A DNA stretch of 35,977 nt from Mesorhizobium sp. (GCF_004962925.1 NZ_SUEO01000036.1:1-35977), one strand, 5' to 3'; positions 26,744-35,590 are shown, counted from the stretch's first letter. Program-made: numbers and translations. Notes: generated by a model from the letters alone, not told the origin.

Positions 26744-27676
26744 ATGGATCGGGACCTGCTCACGCATCTGCCTGTGGTCGTCGCTGTGGCGCGGCGCGGC
26801 GGCTTCGCGCTTGCCGCTGCCGAGCTCGGCATGAGCCCTTCAGCGGTCAGTCATGCCGTGCGCCTTGTCGAAGAGCGGATCGGACAGCCTCTCTTCGCGC
26901 GCACGACGCGCAGCGTCTCGCTAACCGAGGCCGGCAAGGCGCTGGTGGAGACGGCCGCCCCTGCCCTCCAGGACATCGCCGAGCGGATGGACCGTATCCG
27001 CAGCGTCAAGGGCCGGCCCTCCGGCCTTCTCAAGGTCAATGTTTCCAACATCGCCGTCCCCCTGGCGGTGACGCCTGTGGTCGCTGCGATGGCGGAGCGC
27101 TATCCCGACGTGACGGTAGAGCTGTTCACCGACCAAGGGCTTGTTGATATTGTCGGCGAAGGGTTCGACGCCGGAATCCGGTTGGGTGAGATGATCGCGC
27201 AGGACATGGTCGCAGTCCGGCTGACGCGGCCGTTCCATGCCGTGATCGTTGCGTCCCCCGCCTATATCGGACGGCATGGCCGGCCGCGAAGTGTTGCCGA
27301 TCTCGCGAACCACAATTGCATCGGCTACCGGCTGGTCCGTTCGGGTGCCCTCTATCGCTGGGATCTGCGCGAAGGCGGCAAGGATGTGGTGGTCGAAACG
27401 CGCGGCACGGCCATTGTCACGGATTCGCTTGCGGCGATCGACCTCGCGCTCGCGGGTGTCGGGTTCGCATATGTGTTCGAACCGCTGGTGCACGCCGATC
27501 TTGCCGCCGGCCGCCTCGTTCAGGTGCTGCCGCAAACAGCGATGGAGGAGTCCGGCCTGTTCCTCTATTTCCCGCGCCGGGCAGCGATGGCGCCGAAGCT
27601 CAGGGCCTTTATCGATACCGCGCAAGAAATCGGCCGGGCATCCTTGCGGACACCCGGCCGTAAAATCATTTCGTAA
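26744..27676 (+). CDS. LysR-family transcriptional regulator
   Basis: 310-residue regulator. The N-terminal winged helix-turn-helix (about 5-65) reads FALAAAELGMSPSAVSHAVRLVEERIGQPLF in pieces, followed by the usual RTTRSVSLTEAG. The effector-binding domain occupies about 93-300 (GLLKVNVSNIAVPLAVTPVV onward). It belongs to the broad group that often regulates adjacent oxidoreductases. It is divergent from the NTF2-like/aldo-keto reductase pair over 114 bases with a candidate operator, so it most likely controls that pair and itself. No good ribosome-binding site precedes the ATG at 26744. It converges with tsf, 21 bases apart. Confidence 0.9.
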   Translation: MDRDLLTHLPVVVAVARRGGFALAAAELGMSPSAVSHAVRLVEERIGQPLFARTTRSVSLTEAGKALVETAAPALQDIAERMDRIRSVKGRPSGLLKVNVSNIAVPLAVTPVVAAMAERYPDVTVELFTDQGLVDIVGEGFDAGIRLGEMIAQDMVAVRLTRPFHAVIVASPAYIGRHGRPRSVADLANHNCIGYRLVRSGALYRWDLREGGKDVVVETRGTAIVTDSLAAIDLALAGVGFAYVFEPLVHADLAAGRLVQVLPQTAMEESGLFLYFPRRAAMAPKLRAFIDTAQEIGRASLRTPGRKIIS

Positions 27677-27682
27677 TGAAGG

Positions 27683-27696
27683 CTGCCTGCCGGCAG
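27683..27696 (+). terminator. Short hairpin between the LysR gene and tsf
   Basis: CTGCC (27683-27687) and GGCAG (27692-27696) pair around TGCC, followed on the plus strand by TTTACTTCTT. It fills the 21-base gap between the two convergent stop codons. The stem is short, so support is weak. Confidence 0.3.
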
Positions 27697-27697
27697 T

Positions 27698-28621
27698 TTA
27701 CTTCTTGACCGCCGCCGCGACTTCCGCCGCGAAATCGGTCTCTTCCTTCTCGATGCCCTCGCCGAGCGCGAAGCGCAGATAGGCAGTGATCTTGGCCGGT
27801 GCGCCGATTTCCGTCTCGGCATCCTTCAGCGCCTTCTCGACGGTGATGTCGGGATTGAGCACGAAAGCCTGCTTGAGCAGCACAACCTCTTCGTAGAATT
27901 TGCGCAGACGGCCCTCGACCATCTTCTCGATGATCGCCTCCGGCTTGCCGGACTGGCGCGCCTGGTCGGCGAAGATGGCCTTCTCGCGTTCGACCGCGGC
28001 CGGATCGAGCTCTTCCGTGGTCAGCGCCATCGGGTTGGTGGCGGCGACATGCATGGCGACCTGGCGGGCAAAGGCGTTGGCGGCCTGCGCGTTGCCGGTC
28101 GTCTCGATGGCGACCAGCACGCCGAGCTTGCCAAGGCCGTCGGCGACCGCATTGTGGACGTAGGTTGCGACAGCGCCATGCTCGACCGTGAGCTTGGCCG
28201 AACGGCGGAAGCCAAGATTCTCGCCGATCGTGCCGACAGCGTCCTTGATGGTATCGGCGACCGACTTGTCCGAACCCGGATACGGTGCGGCTGCGACGGC
28301 CTCGGTCTTGCCGCCATAGGCGAGCGCGACCTTGGCGACCTTGGCGACGATCTCCTGGAAGGCAGCGTTTCGGGCAACGAAGTCCGTCTCGGAATTGACC
28401 TCGACGACTGCCGCCTCGCGGATCCCGGAATCGACGCCGATGAGACCCTCGGCCGCGGTGCGGCCGGCCTTCTTGTCGGCCTTGGAGATGCCCTTCTTGC
28501 GCAACCAGTCGACGGCCTCTTCCATGTTGCCGTTGGTCTCGTTCAACGCCATCTTGCAGTCCATCATGCCCGCGCCGGTCAAGTCGCGGAGTTCTTTGAC
28601 CTGTGCAGCCGAAATGCTCAT
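27698..28621 (-). CDS. tsf: Elongation factor Ts
   Basis: Nucleotide exchange factor that recycles EF-Tu. The 307-residue product begins [26 protein letters not shown], the N-terminal UBA-like domain. The EF-Tu-contacting motif TDFVARN is at residues 79-85, and the second signature, related to EVNSETDF, directly precedes it. The two-subdomain core (about 55-280) is intact. It follows rpsB after 118 bases that contain a hairpin with a T-rich tail, so tsf may be expressed by partial read-through. Confidence 0.97.
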   Translation of the reverse strand: MSISAAQVKELRDLTGAGMMDCKMALNETNGNMEEAVDWLRKKGISKADKKAGRTAAEGLIGVDSGIREAAVVEVNSETDFVARNAAFQEIVAKVAKVALAYGGKTEAVAAAPYPGSDKSVADTIKDAVGTIGENLGFRRSAKLTVEHGAVATYVHNAVADGLGKLGVLVAIETTGNAQAANAFARQVAMHVAATNPMALTTEELDPAAVEREKAIFADQARQSGKPEAIIEKMVEGRLRKFYEEVVLLKQAFVLNPDITVEKALKDAETEIGAPAKITAYLRFALGEGIEKEETDFAAEVAAAVKK

Positions 28622-28715
28622 TGTCGCCTCTTTGTTTTAAAATGCACCGACGCACCACCGGTCCTCGATGATGCGCCTGGCGCCAGCGCTTAGCGCGCCA
28701 AAATATGAGAAAGAT

Positions 28716-28735
28716 GAAGGCCGAAACCGGCCTTC
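28716..28735 (-). terminator. Attenuator-like hairpin between rpsB and tsf
   Basis: GAAGGCC (28716-28722) and GGCCTTC (28729-28735) pair perfectly around GAAACC. On the minus strand the stem is followed by ATCTTTCTCATATTTTGG, a T-rich tail. It starts 4 bases past the rpsB stop. Since tsf lies downstream on the same strand, partial termination that sets the S2 to EF-Ts ratio is likely. Confidence 0.6.
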
Positions 28736-28739
28736 GCTG

Positions 28740-29537
28740 TTACGCTTCCGGTGTCTGGGCAGCCGGTGTCTCGGCGGTCGGCGTTGGCTCGAGTGCCGGC
28801 TCGACCGGAGCCTCGGCCAAAGCGCCGACGTCGACGCCGAGCGCGCCCTGCTGGCGAGCGATGCCGTCGATTGCAGCCTTGGCGATCAGATCGCAATAGA
28901 GCTGGATGGCGCGGGCCGCGTCGTCATTGCCCGGAATCGGGAAATCGATCTTGTCCGGGTCGCAGTTGGAATCGATGATAGCGACGACCGGGATGCCGAG
29001 ACGCTTGGCCTCGAGGATGGCGATCGCTTCCTTGTTGGTGTCGATCACGAACATCAGGTCGGGCGTCGAGCCCATGTCCTTGATGCCGCCCAGCGCCTTG
29101 TCGAGCTTCTCGCGCTCGCGATCGAGGTTGAGGCGCTCCTTCTTGGTGAGCCCCTGGGCCTCGCCAGCCAGCATCTCGTCGAGCTTGCGCAGGCGCTGGA
29201 TGGAATTCGAGATCGTCTTCCAGTTGGTCATCATGCCGCCGAGCCAGCGGGAGTTGACATAGTACTGGGCCGAGCGCTGCGCGGCGTCGGCGACGATGTC
29301 GGACGCCTGGCGCTTGGTGCCGACGAACAGCACGCGGCCACCCTTGGCGACGGTGTCGGAAACCTGCTTCAACGCCTGGTGCAGCAGCGGCACCGTCTGC
29401 GAGAGGTCGATGATGTGGATGTTGTTGCGGGCGCCATAGATGTAGGGCGCCATCTTCGGGTTCCAGCGGTGGGTCTGGTGGCCGAAGTGAATGCCAGCTT
29501 CCAAAAGCTGGCGCATGCTGAAATCAGGCAGAGCCAT
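28740..29537 (-). CDS. rpsB: 30S ribosomal protein S2
   Basis: Small-subunit ribosomal protein that binds the 30S body with S1-type factors. The 265-residue product begins [20 protein letters not shown] and includes [21 protein letters not shown] and [13 protein letters not shown]. The S2 signature [16 protein letters not shown] (about 155-170) follows. The last roughly 30 residues are an Ala/Pro/Glu-rich tail absent from E. coli S2 but usual in alphaproteobacteria. The start at 29537 has AAGGAA 8 bases upstream; the frame is open upstream through the leader and is rejected. A clear promoter (29668-29696) and a structured leader precede it. Confidence 0.97.
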   Translation of the reverse strand: MALPDFSMRQLLEAGIHFGHQTHRWNPKMAPYIYGARNNIHIIDLSQTVPLLHQALKQVSDTVAKGGRVLFVGTKRQASDIVADAAQRSAQYYVNSRWLGGMMTNWKTISNSIQRLRKLDEMLAGEAQGLTKKERLNLDREREKLDKALGGIKDMGSTPDLMFVIDTNKEAIAILEAKRLGIPVVAIIDSNCDPDKIDFPIPGNDDAARAIQLYCDLIAKAAIDGIARQQGALGVDVGALAEAPVEPALEPTPTAETPAAQTPEA

Positions 29538-29660
29538 TCTTAAGTTCCTTTTCCGGTTAGCCTCCACGGACACAGGCATTTCTGGACTTTGTCCTCGAAC
29601 GCCACCGGAGGTTTCAGCCGGATTTCTCCCGGGCAGACACCAAAGTCCGTGTGTGGAATG
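29538..29660 (-). promoter_or_regulatory. rpsB leader with possible regulatory structure
   Basis: The leader from the predicted promoter is about 120 bases. GGACTTTG (29584-29591 on the plus strand) and CAAAGTCC (29641-29648) are perfect 8-base complements enclosing CCGG-rich inner hairpins. In several bacteria S2 represses its own operon through the rpsB leader; whether this structure does so is unproven. Confidence 0.45.
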
Positions 29661-29667
29661 AGCGCGC

Positions 29668-29696
29668 ATATAGAGGGGATGCGCGACAAACGCAAG
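29668..29696 (-). promoter_or_regulatory. rpsB promoter
   Basis: On the minus strand CTTGCG (29691-29696) is followed after exactly 17 bases by CTATAT (29668-29673), a near-perfect match to the rhizobial housekeeping promoter form CTTGAC-N17-CTATAT. The G+C-rich, short-spaced start region that follows suits a stringently controlled ribosomal promoter. Confidence 0.75.
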
Positions 29697-29715
29697 CGCT
29701 GCGGTGTGTTGCGGC

Positions 29716-30327
29716 TCAGCGTGCGGCGATCAGCGCACCGGTGCCGATCATGGCGCCGCCGGCAAACCTGTTCATCAAGCGCATCCGCCTTGGCGTCTTG
29801 AACCAGCTCGAAGCTCGTCCGGCAAGCACCGCATAGACGCCCATGGTGATAATGTTGACGCCGATCACGACCGCAACCACGAGCAGCCCCTCAGCGAAGC
29901 CCATCGCGTTGAGATCGAGGATCAGCGGCATGATCGAGGCGTGAAACAGGATCGCCTTGGGGTTGCCCAGTGCGATGGAGATGCCGAGGAAAAACGATCG
30001 AGACAGTCTTGCCTGCGTTGCCTGCAGTCCGTTCGATGGCGCGGAAGCCGATCGCCACATCCTGACGCCAAGAAACATCAGATAGGCAGCACCCGCATAT
30101 TTCAGGATGAGAAAAACCCATTCGAAGGTCTGTGCCAGTGCCACGAGACCGAGCAGCGCCAAAGTCACCAGCACCGCGTCGCCGGCGGCGATGCCGAGAC
30201 CGGCCAGGAAAGCGCGAACAAAGCCACGCGAGACGCCGCTGGCGATGACCGTGAATACCGCGGGACCAGGCGTGGCGGCGGCAAACGTGATCGCGGCGCA
30301 GTAAGCCAGAAATGCCGTCAATGTCAT
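29716..30327 (-). CDS. LysE/RhtB-family amino-acid exporter
   Basis: 203-residue inner-membrane protein of the LysE family, which exports amino acids or derivatives such as lysine, homoserine or threonine. It has about six hydrophobic segments. The N-terminal [23 protein letters not shown] matches the family signature [19 protein letters not shown] (about 120-135) matches the second conserved block, where relatives usually have FF in place of FH. The ATG at 30327 overlaps the DUF4031 gene stop by 4 bases (ATGA) and has GGGGAAG upstream. Its substrate cannot be inferred. The rpsB promoter lies just past its stop codon. Confidence 0.88.
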   Translation of the reverse strand: MTLTAFLAYCAAITFAAATPGPAVFTVIASGVSRGFVRAFLAGLGIAAGDAVLVTLALLGLVALAQTFEWVFLILKYAGAAYLMFLGVRMWRSASAPSNGLQATQARLSRSFFLGISIALGNPKAILFHASIMPLILDLNAMGFAEGLLVVAVVIGVNIITMGVYAVLAGRASSWFKTPRRMRLMNRFAGGAMIGTGALIAAR

Positions 30328-30602
30328 AGTCGTATCTTCCCCTTCGGCACGCGGACACGCCGGAAAACAGCAACGATCTCCTCGCGGCTGCATTCGATGG
30401 CGCCCAGCCGCACCGCCCGGTCGCGCTCGAAGCCGGTTATGTCATAATGCGGCGCCGATGTCTTCGGCGGTCCCTGATAGGACGAGCGCTTGACGCCGAG
30501 CTGTGCTGCAAAACGGTGCAACTCGTCGGTGTCGTCGGCCAGCAGGTGACACCAGCGGTGGCCGACCCATTTCCAGATCGCCGCGTCGACATAGACCGCC
30601 AT
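30324..30602 (-). CDS. DUF4031 domain protein
   Basis: Small 92-residue protein beginning MAVYVDAAIWKWVGHRWCHLLAD. It continues with LHRFAAQLGVKRSSYQGPP and HYDITGFERDRAVRLGA, which are typical of the DUF4031 family. The conserved Trp, His, Cys and Asp pattern hints at a small enzyme or binding domain, but no function is known. The start at 30602 has AAGGAG 13 bases upstream, rather far; a TTG twenty codons earlier is an alternative. It is translationally coupled to the LysE-family gene by a 4-base overlap. Confidence 0.8.
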   Translation of the reverse strand: MAVYVDAAIWKWVGHRWCHLLADDTDELHRFAAQLGVKRSSYQGPPKTSAPHYDITGFERDRAVRLGAIECSREEIVAVFRRVRVPKGKIRL

Positions 30603-30671
30603 GAGGCTTGCCGTACTCCTTCGTCTTGCGCCGTCCAGCGGAACCAGCTCAAATGGAGCCAAGATCCGATG

Positions 30672-32036
30672 TTAGCGATGATAGAAGGGATTCGGATAGA
30701 AAATGAAGCCGCCAGCGGCTTCGAGTTCGGTCACGGTCCTGGTGACGGCCTCCTGCATGCGGCTGTGCAACTCCGCAAGTGCATCTTCGATCGAGCCGGG
30801 ATAGGCTTGCAATCCCAACGGCTCCGGCACCCGGATATGAGCGCAGCGCGGCCCGGCCGGTTGCGGCACGAAGCGGTTGATCGTGTCGCGCAGCGTGCCC
30901 TTGCAATAGTCGTTGCGAATGCGCTTCAGATGTTCCGCGATCTCCTCCTGCGTGATGCGCGGGTTGGCTGAGGCCCACGGTCCGACGCGTTGGAGACGCT
31001 GGATCGTGTCCGTCAGCGCCCGGACCTGTTTTTGCCATTCGGCGTCGCCGGTGTCCTCCCGCAGCCAGCGGCGCGACCTGCGCAAAAGCTCGGCGATCTC
31101 GTTGGCGCCGGGATCGACCGAAATACCCTCCCCCAGGCGCCGGCTCAATTCGAGCAGCAGTTGCTTCTGACGCGCGGCATACGAAGCCCGTTCGTCGGGC
31201 ACCATGTCACAGGCAATCTCATCGCGTGACAGCAGCGCCGCATAGATATGGTGGACGCGCTCCGGCAGCGTATCGGCGGCACGGCGTTCGATCTTCAGGC
31301 TTTTCTCGACATAGGCGCATTCCTGCGCCAGCGCCGGCTCGACATTTTTGGTGAAGGCGAGCTTCCAGACAACCGGCGCGATCCAAACCCTGGAATCCTG
31401 GTCCGTGGCGCGACCGCGCTTGAGCGCTTCGAACCCCATCTCGACAGCGCCCGGAAGAAGCGGACTGACGACATTGGCATGCCAGCCGACGCCGCCTTCG
31501 GGATGCAAGAGCACACCATGCCCTTTCAGCGCCCAACCGATCGAGTGTTCCTTGGCAGCCCCGCTGTTGCCTGGAATCTGAGCGATCAGATTGTTGGCCA
31601 GCCAGAATTTCTGCATGATCCGGCCGAGGCCGTTGACGACACCATGCGTGGCCCAGGATGCCGCGAGCGGACTGACCTGCGAGACGATCTCCTTGTCGAT
31701 CATCCAGTCGGTAAAGAACTCCGGATGGTTGGGCGTGATGAACGTCGCCTTGCCTGCGCCGCAACAGGCCTTCAGCCGCTGCCGGTCGTCGTCGGGAAAG
31801 TCGATATGACGGACATTGGCGACGCCGCGCAATCCAGCCAAGCGGTTGAACGGCAACAGGTCGCGAAACCCGGGAATGCCGTGCAGCATGACAAGCCGGT
31901 TGACGACAGTCATGATCCTGATCAGCGCCGGATTAGGCCTCGGCGCCACGAACACATCGATTCTGCTCAACCCACCCCCCGATCGACCGTCGGCGTAGAG
32001 GTTGAGATGCAATTGCGGCGTGTTCAAGTCATTCAC
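30672..32036 (-). CDS. PlsC-like acyltransferase
   Basis: 454-residue protein with a glycerophosphate acyltransferase-like domain (about 85-225). The catalytic motif reads NHPEFFTD (His104, Asp110), an H-x5-D rather than the usual H-x4-D spacing. HPEGG at 178-182 matches the second acyltransferase motif, and IAPVVWKL fits the later conserved block. The C-terminal roughly 220 residues are charged and helical with no domain I recognise. No strong membrane segment is evident. The start is a GTG at 32036 with AAGGCGG upstream, so the exact start is uncertain. It lies 32 bases after eipB on the same strand, consistent with a role in envelope lipid turnover. Confidence 0.75.
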   Translation of the reverse strand: MNDLNTPQLHLNLYADGRSGGGLSRIDVFVAPRPNPALIRIMTVVNRLVMLHGIPGFRDLLPFNRLAGLRGVANVRHIDFPDDDRQRLKACCGAGKATFITPNHPEFFTDWMIDKEIVSQVSPLAASWATHGVVNGLGRIMQKFWLANNLIAQIPGNSGAAKEHSIGWALKGHGVLLHPEGGVGWHANVVSPLLPGAVEMGFEALKRGRATDQDSRVWIAPVVWKLAFTKNVEPALAQECAYVEKSLKIERRAADTLPERVHHIYAALLSRDEIACDMVPDERASYAARQKQLLLELSRRLGEGISVDPGANEIAELLRRSRRWLREDTGDAEWQKQVRALTDTIQRLQRVGPWASANPRITQEEIAEHLKRIRNDYCKGTLRDTINRFVPQPAGPRCAHIRVPEPLGLQAYPGSIEDALAELHSRMQEAVTRTVTELEAAGGFIFYPNPFYHR

Positions 32037-32068
32037 CGCCGCCTTGCGGGCGTGGTTGACCCGAAGCT

Positions 32069-32899
32069 CTATTTCGGCGGACAGGCCTTCGACTGATCGA
32101 ACAACGACAGATTGACGAGCTTGCCGGTCATCGAGAACTCGCCGTAGTCCATGACGAGGTCGCGCGTGATGCCGTTCTCATGCAGCTTGAAGCTGATCCG
32201 GTACTCCGGCACCTCCTCGCCTGTCTTGTCGGTGCCGTCGAAATAGGCGATGTCGACTGGCCAGTATTTGTCGGCGGCGAGTTTCGCCAGTGCCGGCGCT
32301 TCCGGATCGGTCTTGTCGGCATCGGCTTTCTTGCCGACGACAACGGTGGTGGTCATCACCTTGTCTGCATCTTCCGAGCCGTCGAACAGGTTGGTTTCGT
32401 AGAAATTTTCGCCCTTTTCAGCCTTGTCGATCAGTTCGATCAGATGCTGGGTCGGAAACTGGGTGGCGGCCAGTTCGAGGCTGTTCTTCTCCGGCTTGTC
32501 GATGTCGACCTTGAGGCCCTTCGTCTCCTTCGTCGCCGTGCCCCTGACCTCCTTGTCGAGGTTCTGGTCGACGAAGGATTTTGTCACGAACGAGAAGGTC
32601 TTGCCTTCGGCGTCCTCGAAAGTGGTCGTCTGCTGGTCGGTCAGCTTTGTTGTATTGTCGTTGGTGGCGATCTGGGTGACGAAGCGGAACTTCACCGTGT
32701 ACCCTTCGCAAGGCGAGCCGTTGAACTCATAGACCATGCGGCCGGAAATGCCGGTGATGCCCGAGCGATCGGAAGCCTTGTCCAGACTCAGATCGTAAAC
32801 CGCGCGATGCGCCTGCAGTGCCGGTACCGCAAAAGCCGGCGCCATCGAGAACACCGCTGGCAGCAGGACTGCATGGAATGCGAGGCGTGTTGCGCGCAT
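32069..32899 (-). CDS. eipB: EipB-family periplasmic envelope-integrity protein (DUF1849)
   Basis: 276-residue protein with a signal peptide (about 1-24, cleavage near AFA-VP) and a DUF1849 domain filling the rest. Conserved features are LQAHRAVYDLSLD at the mature N-terminus, SGRMVYEFNGSPCEGYTV, and the C-terminal SLFDQSKACPP. Cys64 and Cys273 correspond to the pair that forms a disulfide in Brucella EipB, a beta-spiral protein needed for envelope integrity under cell-wall stress. GGAG lies 7 bases before the ATG. It is divergent from the RidA-family gene over 138 bases and leads the row acyltransferase, DUF4031, LysE. Confidence 0.88.
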   Translation of the reverse strand: MRATRLAFHAVLLPAVFSMAPAFAVPALQAHRAVYDLSLDKASDRSGITGISGRMVYEFNGSPCEGYTVKFRFVTQIATNDNTTKLTDQQTTTFEDAEGKTFSFVTKSFVDQNLDKEVRGTATKETKGLKVDIDKPEKNSLELAATQFPTQHLIELIDKAEKGENFYETNLFDGSEDADKVMTTTVVVGKKADADKTDPEAPALAKLAADKYWPVDIAYFDGTDKTGEEVPEYRISFKLHENGITRDLVMDYGEFSMTGKLVNLSLFDQSKACPPK

Positions 32900-33037
32900 G
32901 AGGGGCTCCGATCATCGCGCCTGATGGCAGGCCGCAGGGAAAGATGGTCCAGCTTAAAAAAAGTCGTGGCGGAAGCGAGGCAAAAATAGCAATTTCGGCC
33001 CGACCTGCGCGGCGTCATCAAGCAATAGGGAAATACC

Positions 33038-33502
33038 ATGAATGAAACAATCGAAAAGCGGCTAAGCGATCTGGGCGTGACGCTTCCGATCGCCGCTGCA
33101 CCCGCCGCCAACTACGTGCCCTATTCCAAGTCAGGCAATCTGCTGTTCACCGCCGGGCAGCTGCCGCTCAAGGATGGCAAGCTGCAGGCGCGCGGGCTGC
33201 TTGGCCGCGACGTCGACACCGCAACTGGCAAGGAAGCTGCAAAATACTGCGCGATCAACATATTGGCGCAGGCCAAGGCAGCACTTGGCGATCTTGAGAA
33301 AATCCACCGCCTGGTGAAGATCACTGTCTTCGTCGCCTCGGCGCCGGATTTTGTAGAGCAGCATCTGGTTGCCAACGGCGCCTCGGATTTTCTGGTTGCA
33401 GTGCTCGGCGATCACGGCAAACATGCCCGCTCCGCCGTCGGCGCCGCCTCCCTGCCGCTTAATGCCGCAGTGGAAATTGAAGCCATCTTCGAAGTCGAAT
33501 GA
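33038..33502 (+). CDS. RidA/YjgF-family protein
   Basis: 154-residue protein of the RidA superfamily, in the longer subgroup beginning ETIEKRLSDLGVTLP. RidA proper hydrolyses reactive enamines and imines from PLP enzymes. This subgroup has GNLLFTAGQLPLKDGKL and RSAVGAASLPLNAAVEIEAIFE. The conserved RidA catalytic Arg position appears as HARSAVG, so deaminase activity is possible but unconfirmed. AGGGA lies 7 bases before the ATG. The diesterase gene starts 7 bases after its stop, so the two are co-transcribed. Confidence 0.9.
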   Translation: MNETIEKRLSDLGVTLPIAAAPAANYVPYSKSGNLLFTAGQLPLKDGKLQARGLLGRDVDTATGKEAAKYCAINILAQAKAALGDLEKIHRLVKITVFVASAPDFVEQHLVANGASDFLVAVLGDHGKHARSAVGAASLPLNAAVEIEAIFEVE

Positions 33503-33509
33503 GCCAGAC

Positions 33510-34238
33510 ATGACCGACCTTTCCTGGCTGACCGCCAGACCCGTTGCCCATCGCGGCCTCCACGACATGAACAAGACGCGCTGGGAGAACACGCTCTCCG
33601 CCTTCGCCGCGGCAGCCGAACGCGGCTATGCGATCGAATGCGACGTGCATCTGTCGTCAGATCGCATCCCGGTCATCATCCACGACGGCGATCTGAAGCG
33701 GCTGACTGGCCAGGACGGTTTCGTCTGGCAGCGTACGGCAGCGGAAATGACGGCGCTCAAGATCGGCGGCACATCAGACCATCTGCCGACTCTGCAGCAG
33801 GCACTCGACCTGGTCGATGGTCGTGTGCCGATGGTCGTCGAGCTGAAAGGGGCTCCCGGCCATGACGAAGGCCTGGTGGAAAGCGTCGGCAAGATGCTCA
33901 AGCGTTACAAGGGCAAGGCGGCAATCATGTCGTTCGACCACTGGCTGATCCGCGATTTCCCGAAACACGCGCCCGGCATTCCGGGCGGGCTGACCGCCTA
34001 CGGCAAGGATACCCCCCTGATCGAGGCGCATTTCGCCATGCTGGCGCATGAGATCGCCTTCGCCTCCTACGCCGCCGGCGACCTGCCGAACCGGTTCGTC
34101 GCCTTCGTGCGCGAAAAGCTCAAAATGCCGGTAATCACCTGGACCGTGCTCGACCAGCCTGCGGTCGACCTGACCTTCAGATACGCCGACCAGATGACGT
34201 TCGAAGGATTCGAACCCGATCTTATACAGGTCGCTTGA
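33510..34238 (+). CDS. Glycerophosphodiester phosphodiesterase
   Basis: Hydrolyses deacylated phospholipids to glycerol-3-phosphate and an alcohol. The 242-residue single-domain product has the GDPD signature: His14-Arg15-Gly16, Glu26-Asn27-Thr28 (ENT), Glu43 and Asp45 (ECDVH), and His58-Asp59 (IIHDGDL). VVELKG (about 110-115) supplies a further metal-site Glu and Lys. No signal peptide is apparent, so it is probably cytoplasmic. The start at 33510 gives MTDLSWLTARPVAHRG; the frame is open further upstream, but that lies within the RidA gene. Its ribosome-binding site is weak, suggesting translational coupling. Confidence 0.93.
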   Translation: MTDLSWLTARPVAHRGLHDMNKTRWENTLSAFAAAAERGYAIECDVHLSSDRIPVIIHDGDLKRLTGQDGFVWQRTAAEMTALKIGGTSDHLPTLQQALDLVDGRVPMVVELKGAPGHDEGLVESVGKMLKRYKGKAAIMSFDHWLIRDFPKHAPGIPGGLTAYGKDTPLIEAHFAMLAHEIAFASYAAGDLPNRFVAFVREKLKMPVITWTVLDQPAVDLTFRYADQMTFEGFEPDLIQVA

Positions 34239-34279
34239 ACCGGGCTTGCATGGACCGGCATGGAGCTTAAATAAGCCCA

Positions 34280-35494
34280 ATGGATCAAGGCGATGAAGGC
34301 GACGGGCAAACGGCGAATGGAGAGTATGCGATCCGGATTGCCTCCGGCATCGGAGCCTTTACCTGCGCGGAATGGGATGGCCTCGGCGGTACCGCACGCG
34401 GCGATACAGAAAACGGCTACAACCCTCTCGTTTCATTCGCTTTTCTGAGCGCGCTTGAAGATTCCGGCTGTGCCGTGCGGCGCACCGGCTGGCAGGGCCA
34501 TCATCTCAGGCTGGAGACAGCGCAGGGAAAACTGCTCGGCGCCGTTCCCTGCTACCTGAAATCGCACAGCCAGGGCGAATATGTTTTCGATCACGGCTGG
34601 TCGGATGCGTTCGAGCGCGCCGGCGGACATTACTATCCAAAGCTGCAATGCGCCGTGCCGTTCACGCCGGTCACCGGCCCTCGTCTGCTGGTCAACAAGG
34701 GCGAGGACAGTTGCGCCGTGAGGGCCGGCCTGGCAGCAGGCCTGAAGGCGGTGACGGAAAAGCTCGGCGTGTCTTCCGCGCACGTGACCTTCGCGCAAGA
34801 AAAAGATGTCGGGGCGCTGGAAGCGGCGGGCTTCCTGCACCGCACCGACCAGCAGTTCCACTTCTTCAATGAAGGTTTTTCGACCTACGACGATTTTCTC
34901 GCCACTCTGGCATCGCGCAAGCGCAAGGCGTTGAAGAAGGAGCGGCGCGAGGCGCTCGCCCACGGCATTTCGATCGACTGGCTGACCGGCAAGGACCTGA
35001 CCGAAAGGGTCTGGGACGACTTCTTTGCCTTCTACACGGATACAGGCAGCAGGAAATGGGGGCGGCCCTATCTCAGCCGCGAGTTCTTCTCGATGATCGG
35101 CGAGCGTATGGCCGACGATATCCTGCTGGTGATGGCCAAGCGCAATGGACGCTACATTGCCGGTGCTATCAATTTCATCGGTTCCGATGCGCTCTACGGC
35201 CGCAATTGGGGCTGCATCGAGGACCATCCCTTCCTGCATTTCGAGGTCTGCTATCACCAGGCGATCGACTTCGCGATCGACCGCAAGCTGAAAGTGGTCG
35301 AAGCGGGCGCGCAAGGTGAGCACAAGCTGGCGCGCGGCTATAGGCCGGTGACCATGCATTCGGCGCATTACATCGCGCATCCCGGCTTGCGTAACGCGGT
35401 TGCCGACTATCTCAAGCGCGAGCGGCGCGAAGTGGAGCGGATGGGCGACTATCTCGAAGGGCACACCCCGTTCCGCAAGGATCTGGCGGATTAG
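34280..35494 (+). CDS. FemAB-like/GNAT acyltransferase (DUF482)
   Basis: 404-residue protein of the DUF482 (FemAB_like, PF04339) group, built of two GNAT-like halves. Typical blocks are WDGL...NPLVSFAFLSALEDSG (about 33-63), FDHGWSDAFERAGGHYYPKLQCAVPFTPVTGPRLL in pieces (about 103-138), and LASRKRKALKKERR. GRNWGC and VEAGAQGEHKLARGYRP follow in the C-terminal half. The family is predicted to transfer amino acids or acyl groups, possibly to peptidoglycan or lipids; no substrate is established here. It follows the diesterase after 41 bases. An alternative downstream start cannot be excluded. Confidence 0.88.
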   Translation: MDQGDEGDGQTANGEYAIRIASGIGAFTCAEWDGLGGTARGDTENGYNPLVSFAFLSALEDSGCAVRRTGWQGHHLRLETAQGKLLGAVPCYLKSHSQGEYVFDHGWSDAFERAGGHYYPKLQCAVPFTPVTGPRLLVNKGEDSCAVRAGLAAGLKAVTEKLGVSSAHVTFAQEKDVGALEAAGFLHRTDQQFHFFNEGFSTYDDFLATLASRKRKALKKERREALAHGISIDWLTGKDLTERVWDDFFAFYTDTGSRKWGRPYLSREFFSMIGERMADDILLVMAKRNGRYIAGAINFIGSDALYGRNWGCIEDHPFLHFEVCYHQAIDFAIDRKLKVVEAGAQGEHKLARGYRPVTMHSAHYIAHPGLRNAVADYLKRERREVERMGDYLEGHTPFRKDLAD

Positions 35495-35590
35495 ACCAGC
35501 TCGAACGGCCTGCCGCCTCTGTTTACCGCTCCGACGGAATCCGCTAAGCCAAGCTCGGGGAATGGGTGCGCCAAGCACCTCGGGGCAGGC

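Noticed and set aside
30603..30662. Longer DUF4031 protein from a TTG start
   Set aside because: The extra 20 residues are not family-like and no ribosome-binding site precedes the TTG; the ATG at 30602 gives the conserved MAVYVD start.
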